64,000 bases of DNA, from NCBI RefSeq assembly GCF_015680235.1, contig NZ_JADLJL010000012.1, positions 57,799-121,798 of the forward strand, written 5' to 3'. The position numbers and the translations under genes are program-made. This document shows, piece after piece, positions 37,306 through 46,077 of this stretch (the stretch's first letter is position 1; every line of letters begins with the position of its first letter). The stretch comes from Pseudomonas guariconensis (GTDB lineage: Bacteria > Pseudomonadota > Gammaproteobacteria > Pseudomonadales > Pseudomonadaceae). Below the pieces are notes generated by a model that did no database searches, was not told the DNA's origin, and saw only the letters and a program-made list of their open reading frames with translations.

Positions 37306-37992
37306 ATGAACAAACGCTATGAGCTGTTGATCTTCGATTGGGACGGCACCCTGGCCGACTCCATCGGGCGCATCGTCCTGGCCATGAACAGCGCCGCCGA
37401 GCGTGCCGGCGTGGCCCCCAGCAGCGATGACGCGATCAAGGGCATCATCGGTCTCGCCCTGGGCGAGGCGATCGCCACGCTGTATCCACACCTGGATACC
37501 GCTCAGGTCGAGGTGTTTCGTCAGTACTACGCCGAGATCTACATGGCCTTGGACCAGGAGCCTTCGCCGCTGTTCGAGGGGGTGGTGGAGTCGCTGGAGG
37601 CCTTCCGGGCCGAGGGCTACCGCCTGGCGGTCGCCACCGGCAAGGCGCGCCGTGGCCTGGACCGGGTGCTCAAGGCCAATGGTTGGGAGGGTTACTTCGA
37701 CATCACCCGTGCTGCCGACGAAACCCGAGGCAAGCCGCACCCGCTGATGCTCGAGCAGATCCTGGCTCATTGCCGGGTCGAACCGCAGCGCGCACTAATG
37801 GTCGGAGATTCGGCATTCGACCTGCAGATGGCCAGCAATGCCGGCATGCATTCGGTCGCGGTGGGGTATGGTGCCATGTCCCTGGCGGCCTTGAGCGAAT
37901 TCGGCCCGCAGGTGTGCATCGATCATTTTTCACAGTTGCGCGAGTGGCTGGCCGCGTCGCGCACTCATTCCAAGGTAGGTGAGCATGGCTGA
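37306..37992 (+). CDS. HAD-superfamily phosphatase (Gph-like)
   Basis: 228-aa hydrolase. Motif I FDWDGTLADS with nucleophile Asp11 and acid/base Asp13, motif II VATGKARRGLD, and motif III/IV KPHPLMLEQI and MVGDSAFDLQMASNAG. The alpha-helical cap lies about 20-85, the type seen in phosphoglycolate phosphatase-like enzymes. It follows rluC by six bases and overlaps the next gene by eight. Substrate not determinable from sequence. Confidence 0.9.
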   Translation: MNKRYELLIFDWDGTLADSIGRIVLAMNSAAERAGVAPSSDDAIKGIIGLALGEAIATLYPHLDTAQVEVFRQYYAEIYMALDQEPSPLFEGVVESLEAFRAEGYRLAVATGKARRGLDRVLKANGWEGYFDITRAADETRGKPHPLMLEQILAHCRVEPQRALMVGDSAFDLQMASNAGMHSVAVGYGAMSLAALSEFGPQVCIDHFSQLREWLAASRTHSKVGEHG

Positions 37993-38977
37993 CGAGTGGC
38001 GGGCACCCGAGCCCGAGGGCTCTGGGGGCAACGACGAGCGCAAGGGTTGGAAACTGCTGGAGAAGACCCTGCTGGCAGGTGTGCAGGAGCAGCGTCGGGC
38101 GCGGCGCTGGGGGATCTTCTTCAAGCTGCTGACCTTCGTCTACCTGTTCGGCATCTTGCTGCTGTTCACGCCGTTGATGGACATGGACAAGGCGGCTTCG
38201 CGCAGCGCCAGCCATACCGCATTGGTCGAAGTGCGCGGCATCATCGCCGACCAGGAGCCGGCCAGCGCGGACAACATCGTCAAGAGCCTGCGCGATGCGT
38301 TCAAGGACCCGAAGACCAAGGCTGTGGTCATGCGCATCAACAGTCCGGGTGGCAGTCCGGTGCAGGCGGGCTACGTCTATGACGAGATCCGTCGCCTGCG
38401 CGCCGAGTACCCGGCGATCAAGCTCTATGCGGTGATCGCCGACCTGGGCGCTTCGGGTGCCTACTACATTGCCAGTGCGGCCGACGAGATCTATGCCGAC
38501 AAGGCCAGCCTGGTGGGCTCTATCGGCGTGACGGCAGCCGGTTATGGCTTCGTCGGCGCCATGGAGAAGCTGGGTGTGGAGCGGCGTACCTACACGGCCG
38601 GCGAACACAAGGCCTTCCTTGATCCGTTTTCGCCGCAGAAGCCCGAGGAAACCGAGTTCTGGCAGGGCGTGTTGAACACCACCCACCAGCAGTTCATCGC
38701 CATGGTCAAGCAGGGGCGGGGCGATCGTCTGAAGGATAAGGAGCACCCGGAGCTGTTCAGCGGCCTGATCTGGTCGGGCGAGCAGGCCAAGACCCTGGGG
38801 CTGGTGGATGGCCTGGGCAGTGCCAGCTACGTGGCGCGTGAGGTCGTGGGCGAGAAGGAGTTGGTGGACTTCACGGTCGAGGAGTCGCCGTTCGATCGCT
38901 TCTCCAAGCGCCTGGGCGCTAGCGTGGCCGAGCGCCTGGCCATGTGGATGGGGTTCCAGGGGCCGCAATTGCGTTGA
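37985..38977 (+). CDS. sppA: S49 family signal peptide peptidase-like protease
   Basis: 330 aa, the short single-domain SppA form, anchored by one TM helix about 47-64 (KLLTFVYLFGILLLFTPL) with the catalytic domain in the periplasm. MRINSPGGSPVQAGYVYDEI (oxyanion region), ADLGASGAYYIASAAD with nucleophile Ser, and DKASLVGSIGV with general-base Lys are all present. ATG 37985 is preferred to an upstream GTG two codons earlier. It degrades leftover signal peptides in related systems. Confidence 0.9.
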   Translation: MADEWRAPEPEGSGGNDERKGWKLLEKTLLAGVQEQRRARRWGIFFKLLTFVYLFGILLLFTPLMDMDKAASRSASHTALVEVRGIIADQEPASADNIVKSLRDAFKDPKTKAVVMRINSPGGSPVQAGYVYDEIRRLRAEYPAIKLYAVIADLGASGAYYIASAADEIYADKASLVGSIGVTAAGYGFVGAMEKLGVERRTYTAGEHKAFLDPFSPQKPEETEFWQGVLNTTHQQFIAMVKQGRGDRLKDKEHPELFSGLIWSGEQAKTLGLVDGLGSASYVAREVVGEKELVDFTVEESPFDRFSKRLGASVAERLAMWMGFQGPQLR

Positions 38978-39010
38978 GTCCGTCGCATGTTTTGCGGCGG
39001 CTGTGCGAAC

Positions 39011-39042
39011 GAGCGCCGCCCGCGCGGCGCTCGATCTAACGG
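39011..39042. repeat. GC palindrome repeat, family copy 2
   Basis: GAGCGCCGCCCGCGCGGCGC followed by TCGATCTAAC. Related to the copies at 12156 and 49720. It lies between the convergent sppA and maf genes. Confidence 0.7.
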
Positions 39043-39059
39043 GCGGTAGAGGTGTCGGG

Positions 39060-39638
39060 CTAAGGAATGACCACGCCTTCCCGGGTCAGCATGTCCACCA
39101 AGCGGATCAGCGGTAGGCCGATGAGGCTGGTGGCGTCGCAGCCGTGGGTGCTTTGAAACAGGCTCACCCCCAGCCCTTCGGCCTTGAAACTGCCTGCGCA
39201 GTCCAGCGGCTGCTCCGCCCTCACATAGCGCTCCACACGCTCACGGTCCAGCTCCCGCAGGTGCACGGTGAACGGCACGCAGTCCACCTGGCACTGGCCG
39301 GTGGCGCTGTTGTACAGGGCCAGGCCGGTGAGGAAGCTGACCTGCTGCCCACTGGCAGCCAGCAATTGCTCGCAGGCGCGTTCGAAGGTGTGCGGCTTGC
39401 CCAGGACCTGTTCGCCGAGGACCGCCACCTGGTCGGAGCCGATGATTAGATGGTCGGGGTGGCTGCTGGCCAGGGCCTCGGCTTTTTGTCGGGCCAGGCG
39501 GCGAACCAGTTCGACGGCCGGCTCGTCATCCAGGCGCCGCTCGTCTATGTCGGGGCTTGCCCAGGTGAAGGGCAGGTGCAGGCGCTCGAGCAGTTCGCGC
39601 CGGTAGGGGGAGCTGGAAGCCAGTAACAAGGGAAGCAT
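39060..39638 (-). CDS. Maf family nucleotide pyrophosphatase (YceF type)
   Basis: 192 aa. Cytosolic house-cleaning enzyme; the YceF subgroup hydrolyses 7-methyl-GTP. ASSSPYRRELLERL (nucleotide loop) at 7-20, HLIIGSDQVAVLGE with catalytic Asp near 70, SFLTGLALYNS, and CAGSFKAEGLGVSLF near 148. Sequence character is closer to YceF than to YhdE. ATG 39638 with AGGAG seven bases upstream is chosen; the longer frame reads through the yceD promoter. Divergent from yceD. Confidence 0.92.
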   Translation of the reverse strand: MLPLLLASSSPYRRELLERLHLPFTWASPDIDERRLDDEPAVELVRRLARQKAEALASSHPDHLIIGSDQVAVLGEQVLGKPHTFERACEQLLAASGQQVSFLTGLALYNSATGQCQVDCVPFTVHLRELDRERVERYVRAEQPLDCAGSFKAEGLGVSLFQSTHGCDATSLIGLPLIRLVDMLTREGVVIP

Positions 39639-39696
39639 GATAGACTCCTGGGCAGATGACCCCGATTCTAACATGCGTGATGCTGCCGAATTTCCT

Positions 39697-39725
39697 TTGA
39701 CAGGGGCGGGGGGCATCCCTAGAAT
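39697..39725 (+). promoter_or_regulatory. Sigma70 promoter of yceD-rpmF-plsX operon
   Basis: TTGACA at 39697-39702, 17-base spacer, TAGAAT at 39720-39725: near consensus. The expected transcription start is about 39731-39733, only a few bases before the yceD ATG at 39735. Confidence 0.75.
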
Positions 39726-39734
39726 GCTGCGCCT

Positions 39735-40262
39735 ATGTTGAATGACCCGATTCCACCTCACGTTGACCCGCGCAAATTGGCTGATCGCGGCGTAACCATC
39801 CAAGGTTCGCTGCAACTCGCTGATTTGGAAAGACTCTGCGACCCGCTTTCCGACGATGTCGGTACGGTGCAGGCGAAGTTCGATTTTGAGCGAGACGAAC
39901 AGAACGCCGTGGTTATCCACAGCGAACTCGACGTCGAGGTCAAGATGGTTTGCCAGCGTTGTCTTGAGCTGGTCACCCTGCCGATCCACAGCGAATGTAC
40001 GTACGCCGTGGTGAAGGAGGGTGCGAATACCCAGTCGTTGCCGAAAGGCTATGACGTGCTGGAACTGGGCGAAGATCCTTTGGATCTGCAGGCGCTGATC
40101 GAGGAAGAGCTATTGCTCGCCCTGCCGATCGTACCTGCTCATCATCCGGAAGAATGCCAGCAGCCGGCGGGCGCCGATGAGCCCGAACCGAGCAAGGACG
40201 AGGTATCGCGGTCCAACCCGTTCAGTGTTTTGGCGCAGTTAAAGCGTGACCCAAACGTTTAG
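39735..40262 (+). CDS. yceD: YceD/DUF177 family protein
   Basis: 175 aa. Member of the DUF177 family always next to rpmF; linked in other bacteria and plants to 23S rRNA/ribosome maturation. Visible features: VKMVCQRCLELVTLPIHSEC, a Cys-containing beta region near 75-95, and EDPLDLQALIEEELLLALPIVPAH near 115-140, the diagnostic motif. ATG 39735 has no Shine-Dalgarno and lies right after a strong promoter. First gene of the rpmF-plsX-fab operon. Confidence 0.9.
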   Translation: MLNDPIPPHVDPRKLADRGVTIQGSLQLADLERLCDPLSDDVGTVQAKFDFERDEQNAVVIHSELDVEVKMVCQRCLELVTLPIHSECTYAVVKEGANTQSLPKGYDVLELGEDPLDLQALIEEELLLALPIVPAHHPEECQQPAGADEPEPSKDEVSRSNPFSVLAQLKRDPNV

Positions 40263-40275
40263 GAGTTAATCAATT

Positions 40276-40458
40276 ATGGCTGTTCAGCAGAACAAAAAAT
40301 CCCGCTCTGCCCGTGACATGCGCCGTTCCCACGACGCCCTGTCGGAAAACGCGCTGTCCGTAGAAAAGAGCACCGGTGAAGTACACCTGCGCCACCACGT
40401 TTCGCCAGAAGGCGTATACCGTGGTCGCAAAGTGATCGACAAGGGCGCTGACGAGTAA
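40276..40458 (+). CDS. rpmF: 50S ribosomal protein L32
   Basis: 60 aa, [20 protein letters not shown] followed by the conserved [17 protein letters not shown] tail. It lacks the four zinc cysteines, so it is the C-minus form usual in gammaproteobacteria. AGGAG lies 9 bases upstream of ATG 40276. Between yceD and plsX. Confidence 0.98.
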   Translation: MAVQQNKKSRSARDMRRSHDALSENALSVEKSTGEVHLRHHVSPEGVYRGRKVIDKGADE

Positions 40459-40461
40459 TCC

Positions 40462-41472
40462 TTGTCCGCTCAGATCATCGCGATCGACGCAATGGGCGGG
40501 GACTTCGGTCCCCGCAGCATTGTCCAGGCAAGTATTGCTTGCCTCTCGGCTACCCCCTCGCTGCACCTGACCCTCGTCGGTCAACCCTCCCTCCTCGAAG
40601 AACTCATCAGTGGCCTTGCGGCTGCGGATCGCGCGCGCCTGCAGATCGTTGCGGCTAGCGAGGTGGTGGGCATGGACGAGCGGCCATCCCAGGCGTTGCG
40701 TGGCAAGCCTGACTCGTCGATGCGCGTCGCCCTGGAATTGGTGCGAGACGGCAAGGCTCAGGCCTGCGTGAGTGCCGGTAACACGGGCGCGCTGATGGCG
40801 TTGTCGCGCTTCGTGCTCAAGACCTTGCCGGGCATTGACCGGCCGGCGATGGTGGCAGCGATCCCGACCCAGGCCGGCTACTGTCAATTGCTCGACCTGG
40901 GCGCCAATGTCGATTGCAGTGCCGAGAACCTCTACCAGTTCGCGGTGATGGGCTCCGTGGCGGCCCAGGCCCTGGGTATCCCCCGGCCACGCGTGGCGTT
41001 GCTGAATGTGGGGACCGAGGACATCAAGGGCAACCAGCAGGTCAAGCTGGCGGCGAACCTGCTGCAGAGCGCGCGTGGGCTCAACTACATCGGTTTCGTC
41101 GAAGGCGATGGCCTGTATCGGGGTGAAGCCGATGTGGTGGTGTGCGACGGTTTCGTCGGCAATATCCTGCTCAAGTCCAGCGAGGGCCTGGCGACCATGA
41201 TCGGTGCGCGCATCGAGGCGTTGTTCCGCGCAGGTGTGCTGGCGCGCGCCGCCGGTGCCCTGGCCATGCCGCTGCTCAAGCGCCTGCAGGCCGACCTGGC
41301 CCCGGCCCGGCACAATGGCGCAAGTTTCCTTGGCCTGCAGGGCATCGTCATCAAGAGCCATGGCTCGGCGGGCGTGCAAGGCTTCCAGAGCGCTATCCAG
41401 CGGGCGTTGATCGAGATCCAGGAGAACCTGCCGCAGCGCCTGCATGGTCGCCTGGAGGACTTGTTACTGTAG
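40462..41472 (+). CDS. plsX: Phosphate acyltransferase PlsX
   Basis: Makes acyl-phosphate from acyl-ACP for phospholipid synthesis. 336 aa. [13 protein letters not shown] at 5-17, [12 protein letters not shown] near 104, [11 protein letters not shown] near 143, and [14 protein letters not shown] near 226. The start is the TTG at 40462, four bases after the rpmF stop; no ATG or GTG lies at the right place, and the family N-terminus begins here. Confidence 0.95.
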   Translation: MSAQIIAIDAMGGDFGPRSIVQASIACLSATPSLHLTLVGQPSLLEELISGLAAADRARLQIVAASEVVGMDERPSQALRGKPDSSMRVALELVRDGKAQACVSAGNTGALMALSRFVLKTLPGIDRPAMVAAIPTQAGYCQLLDLGANVDCSAENLYQFAVMGSVAAQALGIPRPRVALLNVGTEDIKGNQQVKLAANLLQSARGLNYIGFVEGDGLYRGEADVVVCDGFVGNILLKSSEGLATMIGARIEALFRAGVLARAAGALAMPLLKRLQADLAPARHNGASFLGLQGIVIKSHGSAGVQGFQSAIQRALIEIQENLPQRLHGRLEDLLL

Positions 41473-41565
41473 GGGCGGGCTTGCCTCGCGATTGGCCGGG
41501 CCCGATATCACCGTCGCCTGGCAAGGGCTTGGCCCTTGATCGCGGGACGAGCCTGCTGCCACAGG
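41470..41565. repeat. REP-type element between plsX and fabD
   Basis: GTAGGGGCGGGCTTGCCTCG faces CGCGGGACGAGCCTGCTGCC; a degenerate inverted pair between plsX and fabD, so it lies inside a probable transcription unit. Confidence 0.65.
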
Positions 41566-41719
41566 GGCGGTACAGTCAAACAAAGACCTTAGGCATATCG
41601 GCTATGAAGTGCTTAAATGTGACCGCTTGGTCCCTTTTCCCATCCAAGTTTTCAGTTTCCGCGTCCGGCCTTGGGGCTGGCGCACCCTATCCGACGACAA
41701 GATCATAAGGGCTTGTTCA

Positions 41720-42658
41720 ATGTCTGCATCCCTCGCATTCGTCTTTCCCGGTCAAGGCTCCCAGTCGCTGGGCATGCTCGCCGAACTCGGCGCAGAAAAG
41801 CCGGTGATCGTCGAGACCTTCAAGGAAGCTTCCGAGGCTCTGGGCTACGACCTGTGGAAGTTGGTCCAGGAAGGTCCGGAAGAACAACTCAACCAAACCG
41901 ACAAAACTCAGCCGGCGATCCTCACCGCCTCCATCGCCTTGTGGCGCCTGTGGCTGGAGGAGGGCGGCGCCCGCCCGGCGTTCGTATCGGGCCACAGCCT
42001 GGGTGAGTACAGTGCGCTGGTCGCCGCTGGCAGCCTGAGCCTCAAGGACGCCGTGCGCCTGGTCGAGCGCCGTGGCCAACTGATGCAGGAAGCCGTACCG
42101 GCAGGCCATGGTGCCATGGCCGCGATCCTCGGCCTGGATGACGCCGATGTCGTCGCCATCTGTGCCGAGGCCGCCGAAGACGAAGTGGTCAGCGCGGTCA
42201 ACTTCAACTCGCCAGGCCAGGTCGTGATCGCCGGCAACAAGGCTGCGGTCGACCGCGCCATCGAGCTGTGCAAGGCCAAGGGTGCCAAGCGCGCGCTGCC
42301 GCTGGCGGTCAGCGTGCCGTCGCACTGCGCATTGATGAAGCCGGCTGCCGAGCGTTTCGCCGAAGCGGTCAACGCCATCGAATGGAAGGCCCCGCAAATT
42401 CCGGTGGTGCAGAACGTCACCGCTGCGGTCGCCGCCGACCTCACCGCCCTCAAGCAAGACCTGCTGGCCCAGCTGTACCAGCCGGTGCGTTGGGTCGAGT
42501 GCGTGCAGACCCTGGCCGCCAATGGCGCGGTCAACCTGGTCGAGTGTGGCCCGGGCAAGGTCCTGGCTGGCCTGAACAAGCGTTGCGCCGACGGCGTGAC
42601 CACCTACAACCTCAATACCCCTGACGCTGTCGCCGCCACCCGCGCGGCGCTGGCCTGA
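41720..42658 (+). CDS. fabD: Malonyl-CoA:ACP transacylase
   Basis: Transfers malonyl from CoA to ACP for fatty-acid synthesis. 312 aa. VFPGQGSQSLGML at 8-20, nucleophile Ser93 in FVSGHSLGEYSAL, Arg and the His general base in SVPSHCALM near 195-203, and a C-terminal VECGPGKVLAGL. ATG 41720 with AAGG 9 bases upstream is chosen; the longer frame from 41609 lacks homologous residues. Confidence 0.97.
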   Translation: MSASLAFVFPGQGSQSLGMLAELGAEKPVIVETFKEASEALGYDLWKLVQEGPEEQLNQTDKTQPAILTASIALWRLWLEEGGARPAFVSGHSLGEYSALVAAGSLSLKDAVRLVERRGQLMQEAVPAGHGAMAAILGLDDADVVAICAEAAEDEVVSAVNFNSPGQVVIAGNKAAVDRAIELCKAKGAKRALPLAVSVPSHCALMKPAAERFAEAVNAIEWKAPQIPVVQNVTAAVAADLTALKQDLLAQLYQPVRWVECVQTLAANGAVNLVECGPGKVLAGLNKRCADGVTTYNLNTPDAVAATRAALA

Positions 42659-42674
42659 AATTGGAGAAGCTTGC

Positions 42675-43415
42675 ATGAGCCTGCAAGGTAAAGTCGCACT
42701 GGTCACCGGCGCCAGCCGTGGTATCGGCCAGGCCATCGCCCTCGAACTGGGCCGCCAGGGCGCGACCGTGATCGGCACCGCTACCTCGGCTTCGGGCGCC
42801 GAACGCATCGCCGCCACCCTGAAGGAACACGGCATCACTGGTACCGGCATGGAGCTGAACGTGACCAGCGCCGAGTCCGTGGACGCCGTGCTGGCCGCCA
42901 TCGGCGAGCAGTTCGGCGCGCCGGCCATTTTGGTCAACAACGCCGGTATCACCCGCGACAACCTCATGCTGCGCATGAAGGACGACGAGTGGTTCGATGT
43001 GATCGACACCAACCTGAACAGCCTCTACCGTCTGTCCAAGGGTGTGCTGCGCGGCATGACCAAGGCACGTTGGGGTCGTATCATCAGCATCGGCTCGGTC
43101 GTCGGTGCCATGGGCAACGCCGGCCAGGCCAACTATGCTGCCGCCAAGGCCGGCCTGGAAGGGTTCAGCCGCGCCCTGGCGCGTGAAGTGGGTTCTCGCG
43201 GTATCACCGTCAACTCGGTGACCCCGGGCTTCATCGACACCGACATGACCCGCGAGCTGCCGCAAGCGCAGCGTGAAGCGCTGCAAACCCAGATTCCGCT
43301 GGGCCGCCTGGGCCAGGCCGAGGAGATCGCCAAAGTGGTTTCCTTCCTGGCATCCGAAGGTGCAGGCTACGTTACCGGCGCCACCGTGCCGGTCAACGGC
43401 GGTATGTACATGTAA
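42675..43415 (+). CDS. fabG: 3-oxoacyl-ACP reductase
   Basis: NADPH-dependent reduction of beta-ketoacyl-ACP. 246-aa short-chain dehydrogenase. TGASRGIGQAIAL cofactor loop at 12-24, NNAGITRDN, catalytic Ser in SIGSVVGAMG, Tyr/Lys in NYAAAKAGLEG near 150, and a C-terminal VTGATVPVNGGMYM. Sixteen bases after fabD, with GGAG upstream. Confidence 0.97.
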   Translation: MSLQGKVALVTGASRGIGQAIALELGRQGATVIGTATSASGAERIAATLKEHGITGTGMELNVTSAESVDAVLAAIGEQFGAPAILVNNAGITRDNLMLRMKDDEWFDVIDTNLNSLYRLSKGVLRGMTKARWGRIISIGSVVGAMGNAGQANYAAAKAGLEGFSRALAREVGSRGITVNSVTPGFIDTDMTRELPQAQREALQTQIPLGRLGQAEEIAKVVSFLASEGAGYVTGATVPVNGGMYM

Positions 43416-43540
43416 AAAACGCAGTGCAATGTGACGGATCGCTTCAAAAAAGAGTCATACACGAAGCCTAAAATCCGTTATAAAGCTGCAACCAGATTCC
43501 AGGCAGAGGGTGGGGTGACTGGGTGAACGGCGCGTTGCGC

Positions 43541-43568
43541 TTGAAAAGCAGGCGTCTTTCTATAAACT
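43541..43568 (+). promoter_or_regulatory. Probable acpP promoter
   Basis: TTGAAA at 43541-43546, 16-base spacer, TAAACT at 43563-43568 (overlapping TATAAA). It lies 52 bases above the acpP start in the 204-base fabG-acpP gap, which fits the separate high expression known for acpP. Confidence 0.45.
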
Positions 43569-43619
43569 TGGTCACCGGCCAGCTGCCTGACATATGTCCA
43601 TTAGGAGTGAAAACTAGGT

Positions 43620-43856
43620 ATGAGCACCATCGAAGAACGCGTCAAGAAAATCGTCGCCGAGCAACTGGGCGTCAAGGAAGAAGAAGTGACTGCCGAGAAG
43701 TCCTTCGTCGATGACCTGGGTGCCGATTCGCTTGACACCGTTGAGCTGGTGATGGCTCTGGAAGAGGAATTCGAGACCGAAATCCCTGACGAAGAAGCCG
43801 AGAAGATCACTACCGTTCAAGCTGCAATCGACTACGTCAAAAGCCACCAGGCCTAA
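43620..43856 (+). CDS. acpP: Acyl carrier protein
   Basis: 78 aa, very acidic four-helix protein carrying the growing acyl chain on 4'-phosphopantetheine at Ser37 in [15 protein letters not shown]. Full family length. AGGAG lies 11 bases above ATG 43620. A strong terminator follows, giving a short abundant transcript. Confidence 0.98.
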   Translation: MSTIEERVKKIVAEQLGVKEEEVTAEKSFVDDLGADSLDTVELVMALEEEFETEIPDEEAEKITTVQAAIDYVKSHQA

Positions 43857-43885
43857 GACGCAGTAGTCGACGCTTCTTGTCGGGA

Positions 43886-43922
43886 AAAACCGCACTGCCT
43901 TTGCCGGCGTGCGGTTTTTTCT
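43886..43922 (+). terminator. Terminator after acpP
   Basis: Stem AACCGCAC / GTGCGGTT with loop around TGCCTTTGCCGGC, followed by a T-run. It separates abundant acpP mRNA from fabF, presumably with partial readthrough. Confidence 0.88.
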
Positions 43923-44008
43923 TTGAGCGCCGAGAGCTTGTTGCCATTTCATTCCATTGCCTTGAAATGCAATGGCAAGAAACTCTGTGATTAAAAGAGG
44001 AGAGTACT

Positions 44009-45253
44009 GTGTCGCGTAGACGCGTCGTGGTCACCGGTATGGGTATGCTGTCGCCACTGGGTACCGATGTACCGAGCACCTGGCAGGGCATTCTGGCTGG
44101 CCGCAGTGGCATTGGGCCGATCGAACACACGGACCTGTCTGCCTATACCACCCGTTTTGGCGGCTCGGTGAAGGGCTTCGAGGTCGAGCAGTACCTGTCG
44201 GCCAAAGAGGCCCGTAAGCTCGACCTGTTCATCCAGTACGGTCTGGCGGCCGGTTTCCAGGCGGTGCGCAACGCCGGCCTGGAAGTCACCGACGCCAACC
44301 GTGAGCGCATCGGCGTGGCCATGGGCTCGGGCATCGGCGGCCTGACCAACATCGAGGAAACCAGCCGGACCCTGCATGACCAGGGCCCGCGGCGGATCTC
44401 GCCGTTCTTCGTGCCCGGCTCGATCATCAACATGATCTCCGGCTTCCTGTCGATCCACCTGGGGTTGCAGGGCCCGAACTACGCCATTTCCACGGCCTGC
44501 ACCACCGGCACCCACTGCATCGGCATGGCCGCGCGCAACATCGCCTATGGCGAGGCCGACGTGATGATCGCTGGCGGCGCCGAAATGGCTGCCTGTGGCC
44601 TGGGCATGGGCGGCTTCGGTGCCTCCCGCGCCCTGTCGACCCGCAACGACGAGCCGACCCGCGCCAGCCGTCCGTGGGACAAGGGCCGCGATGGCTTCGT
44701 GCTGTCCGATGGTGCCGGTGCCTTGGTCCTGGAGGAGCTCGAGCACGCCAAGGCCCGTGGCGCGACCATCTATGCCGAACTGGTCGGTTTCGGCATGAGT
44801 GGCGACGCGTACCACATGACTTCGCCACCCGATACCGGTGACGGCGCCGCACGCTGCATGGTCAACGCCTTGCGTGACGCCGGCATCGCGCCTGAAGCGG
44901 TGAGCTACATCAACGCCCACGGCACCTCGACCCCGGCCGGCGACATCGCCGAAGTGGCCGCGATCAAGAAGGTGTTCGGTGAGCATGCCTACAAGCTGGC
45001 GGTCAGCTCGACCAAATCGATGACCGGCCACCTGTTGGGTGCTGCAGGTGCGGTCGAGGCGATCTTCAGCGTGCTGGCGATCAACAGCCAGATGGCGCCG
45101 CCGACCATCAACCTGGACGAGCCGGACGAAGGCTGCGATCTGGACTTCGTACCCCACGAAGCCCGCAGCATGCCGATCGATGTGGTGCTGTCCAACTCCT
45201 TCGGCTTTGGCGGAACCAACGGTTCGCTGGTATTCCGCCGGTTCGTCGGCTGA
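44009..45253 (+). CDS. fabF: 3-oxoacyl-ACP synthase II
   Basis: Condensing enzyme elongating acyl-ACP with malonyl-ACP. 414 aa. [13 protein letters not shown] start, active-site Cys in [13 protein letters not shown] near 164, first His in [13 protein letters not shown] near 304, second His in [13 protein letters not shown] near 341, and a C-terminal [17 protein letters not shown] start at 44009, preceded by GAGGAG. Its stop overlaps the pabC start by one base. Confidence 0.97.
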   Translation: MSRRRVVVTGMGMLSPLGTDVPSTWQGILAGRSGIGPIEHTDLSAYTTRFGGSVKGFEVEQYLSAKEARKLDLFIQYGLAAGFQAVRNAGLEVTDANRERIGVAMGSGIGGLTNIEETSRTLHDQGPRRISPFFVPGSIINMISGFLSIHLGLQGPNYAISTACTTGTHCIGMAARNIAYGEADVMIAGGAEMAACGLGMGGFGASRALSTRNDEPTRASRPWDKGRDGFVLSDGAGALVLEELEHAKARGATIYAELVGFGMSGDAYHMTSPPDTGDGAARCMVNALRDAGIAPEAVSYINAHGTSTPAGDIAEVAAIKKVFGEHAYKLAVSSTKSMTGHLLGAAGAVEAIFSVLAINSQMAPPTINLDEPDEGCDLDFVPHEARSMPIDVVLSNSFGFGGTNGSLVFRRFVG

Positions 45254-46074
45254 TGCACAGCTGGATCGACGGCCAGCCCGCGACTGCGCTCAACCTGCAG
45301 AACCGCGGCCTGGCCTACGGCGATGGCCTATTCGAGACCATCGCCGTGCGTGCCGGCAGGCCCAGCCTGCTTGCGCAGCACCTCGACCGCCTGGCGCTGG
45401 GTTGCCAGCGTCTGGCGATCGAAGCCGACGTGTCTCTTGTGCGCAACGAAATCATCGCCTATGCCAGCCAACTCGGCGAAGGCGTGGCCAAGCTGATCCT
45501 TACCCGTGGCGACAGCCAGCGTGGCTATGCACCTGTGGTGGGGGCCGCGCCCCGGCGCATTCTGCAGGGCAGCCCGTTGCCCGCCTACCCGAAGGAAAAC
45601 GCCGAGCTGGGCGTGAGCCTGTTCGATTGCCAGACCCGCCTGGCGGAACAACCGCTGCTGGCCGGCCTCAAACACCTGAACCGCCTGGAGCAGGTACTGG
45701 CGCGAAGCGAATGGCAAGGTGGCGAATACGCCGAAGGGCTGATGCGTGACATGCGCGGCCGGCTGATCGAAGGTGTGTACAGCAATCTCTTCCTGGTCCG
45801 CGACGGCGAACTGCTGACGGCCGACCTCAGCCGTTGCGGCGTGGCGGGCGTCATGCGTGCAGCCTTGCTGGAGCAGACTGCAACGTTGGGCATCGCGGTT
45901 CGGGTGCGCGACCTCGAGCTCGCCGACCTGGAACTGGCCGACGAAGTGTTCCTGTGCAACAGCGTCTATGGTGTATGGCCGGTGCGTACATTTTCTGCCT
46001 TAAAGCTCGACTGGCCGCCAGGCCCACTCACCCGTAAACTGCAGGCCGTTGCCCGTACGTTACTGGAAACCTGA
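45253..46074 (+). CDS. pabC: Aminodeoxychorismate lyase
   Basis: PLP enzyme releasing pyruvate to give p-aminobenzoate for folate. 273 aa, fold-type IV. NRGLAYGDGLFETI at 17-30, LILTRGDSQRGY with the lysine neighbourhood near 77-88, GLKHLNRLEQVLAR (PLP Lys), EGVYSNLFLV and VFLCNSVYGVWPV. ATG overlaps the fabF stop (TGATG). Confidence 0.95.
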   Translation: MHSWIDGQPATALNLQNRGLAYGDGLFETIAVRAGRPSLLAQHLDRLALGCQRLAIEADVSLVRNEIIAYASQLGEGVAKLILTRGDSQRGYAPVVGAAPRRILQGSPLPAYPKENAELGVSLFDCQTRLAEQPLLAGLKHLNRLEQVLARSEWQGGEYAEGLMRDMRGRLIEGVYSNLFLVRDGELLTADLSRCGVAGVMRAALLEQTATLGIAVRVRDLELADLELADEVFLCNSVYGVWPVRTFSALKLDWPPGPLTRKLQAVARTLLET

Positions 46075-46077
46075 TTC

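Noticed and set aside
36229..37770. 513-codon minus-strand frame
   Set aside because: Antisense to rluC and the HAD phosphatase, both with clear active-site motifs.
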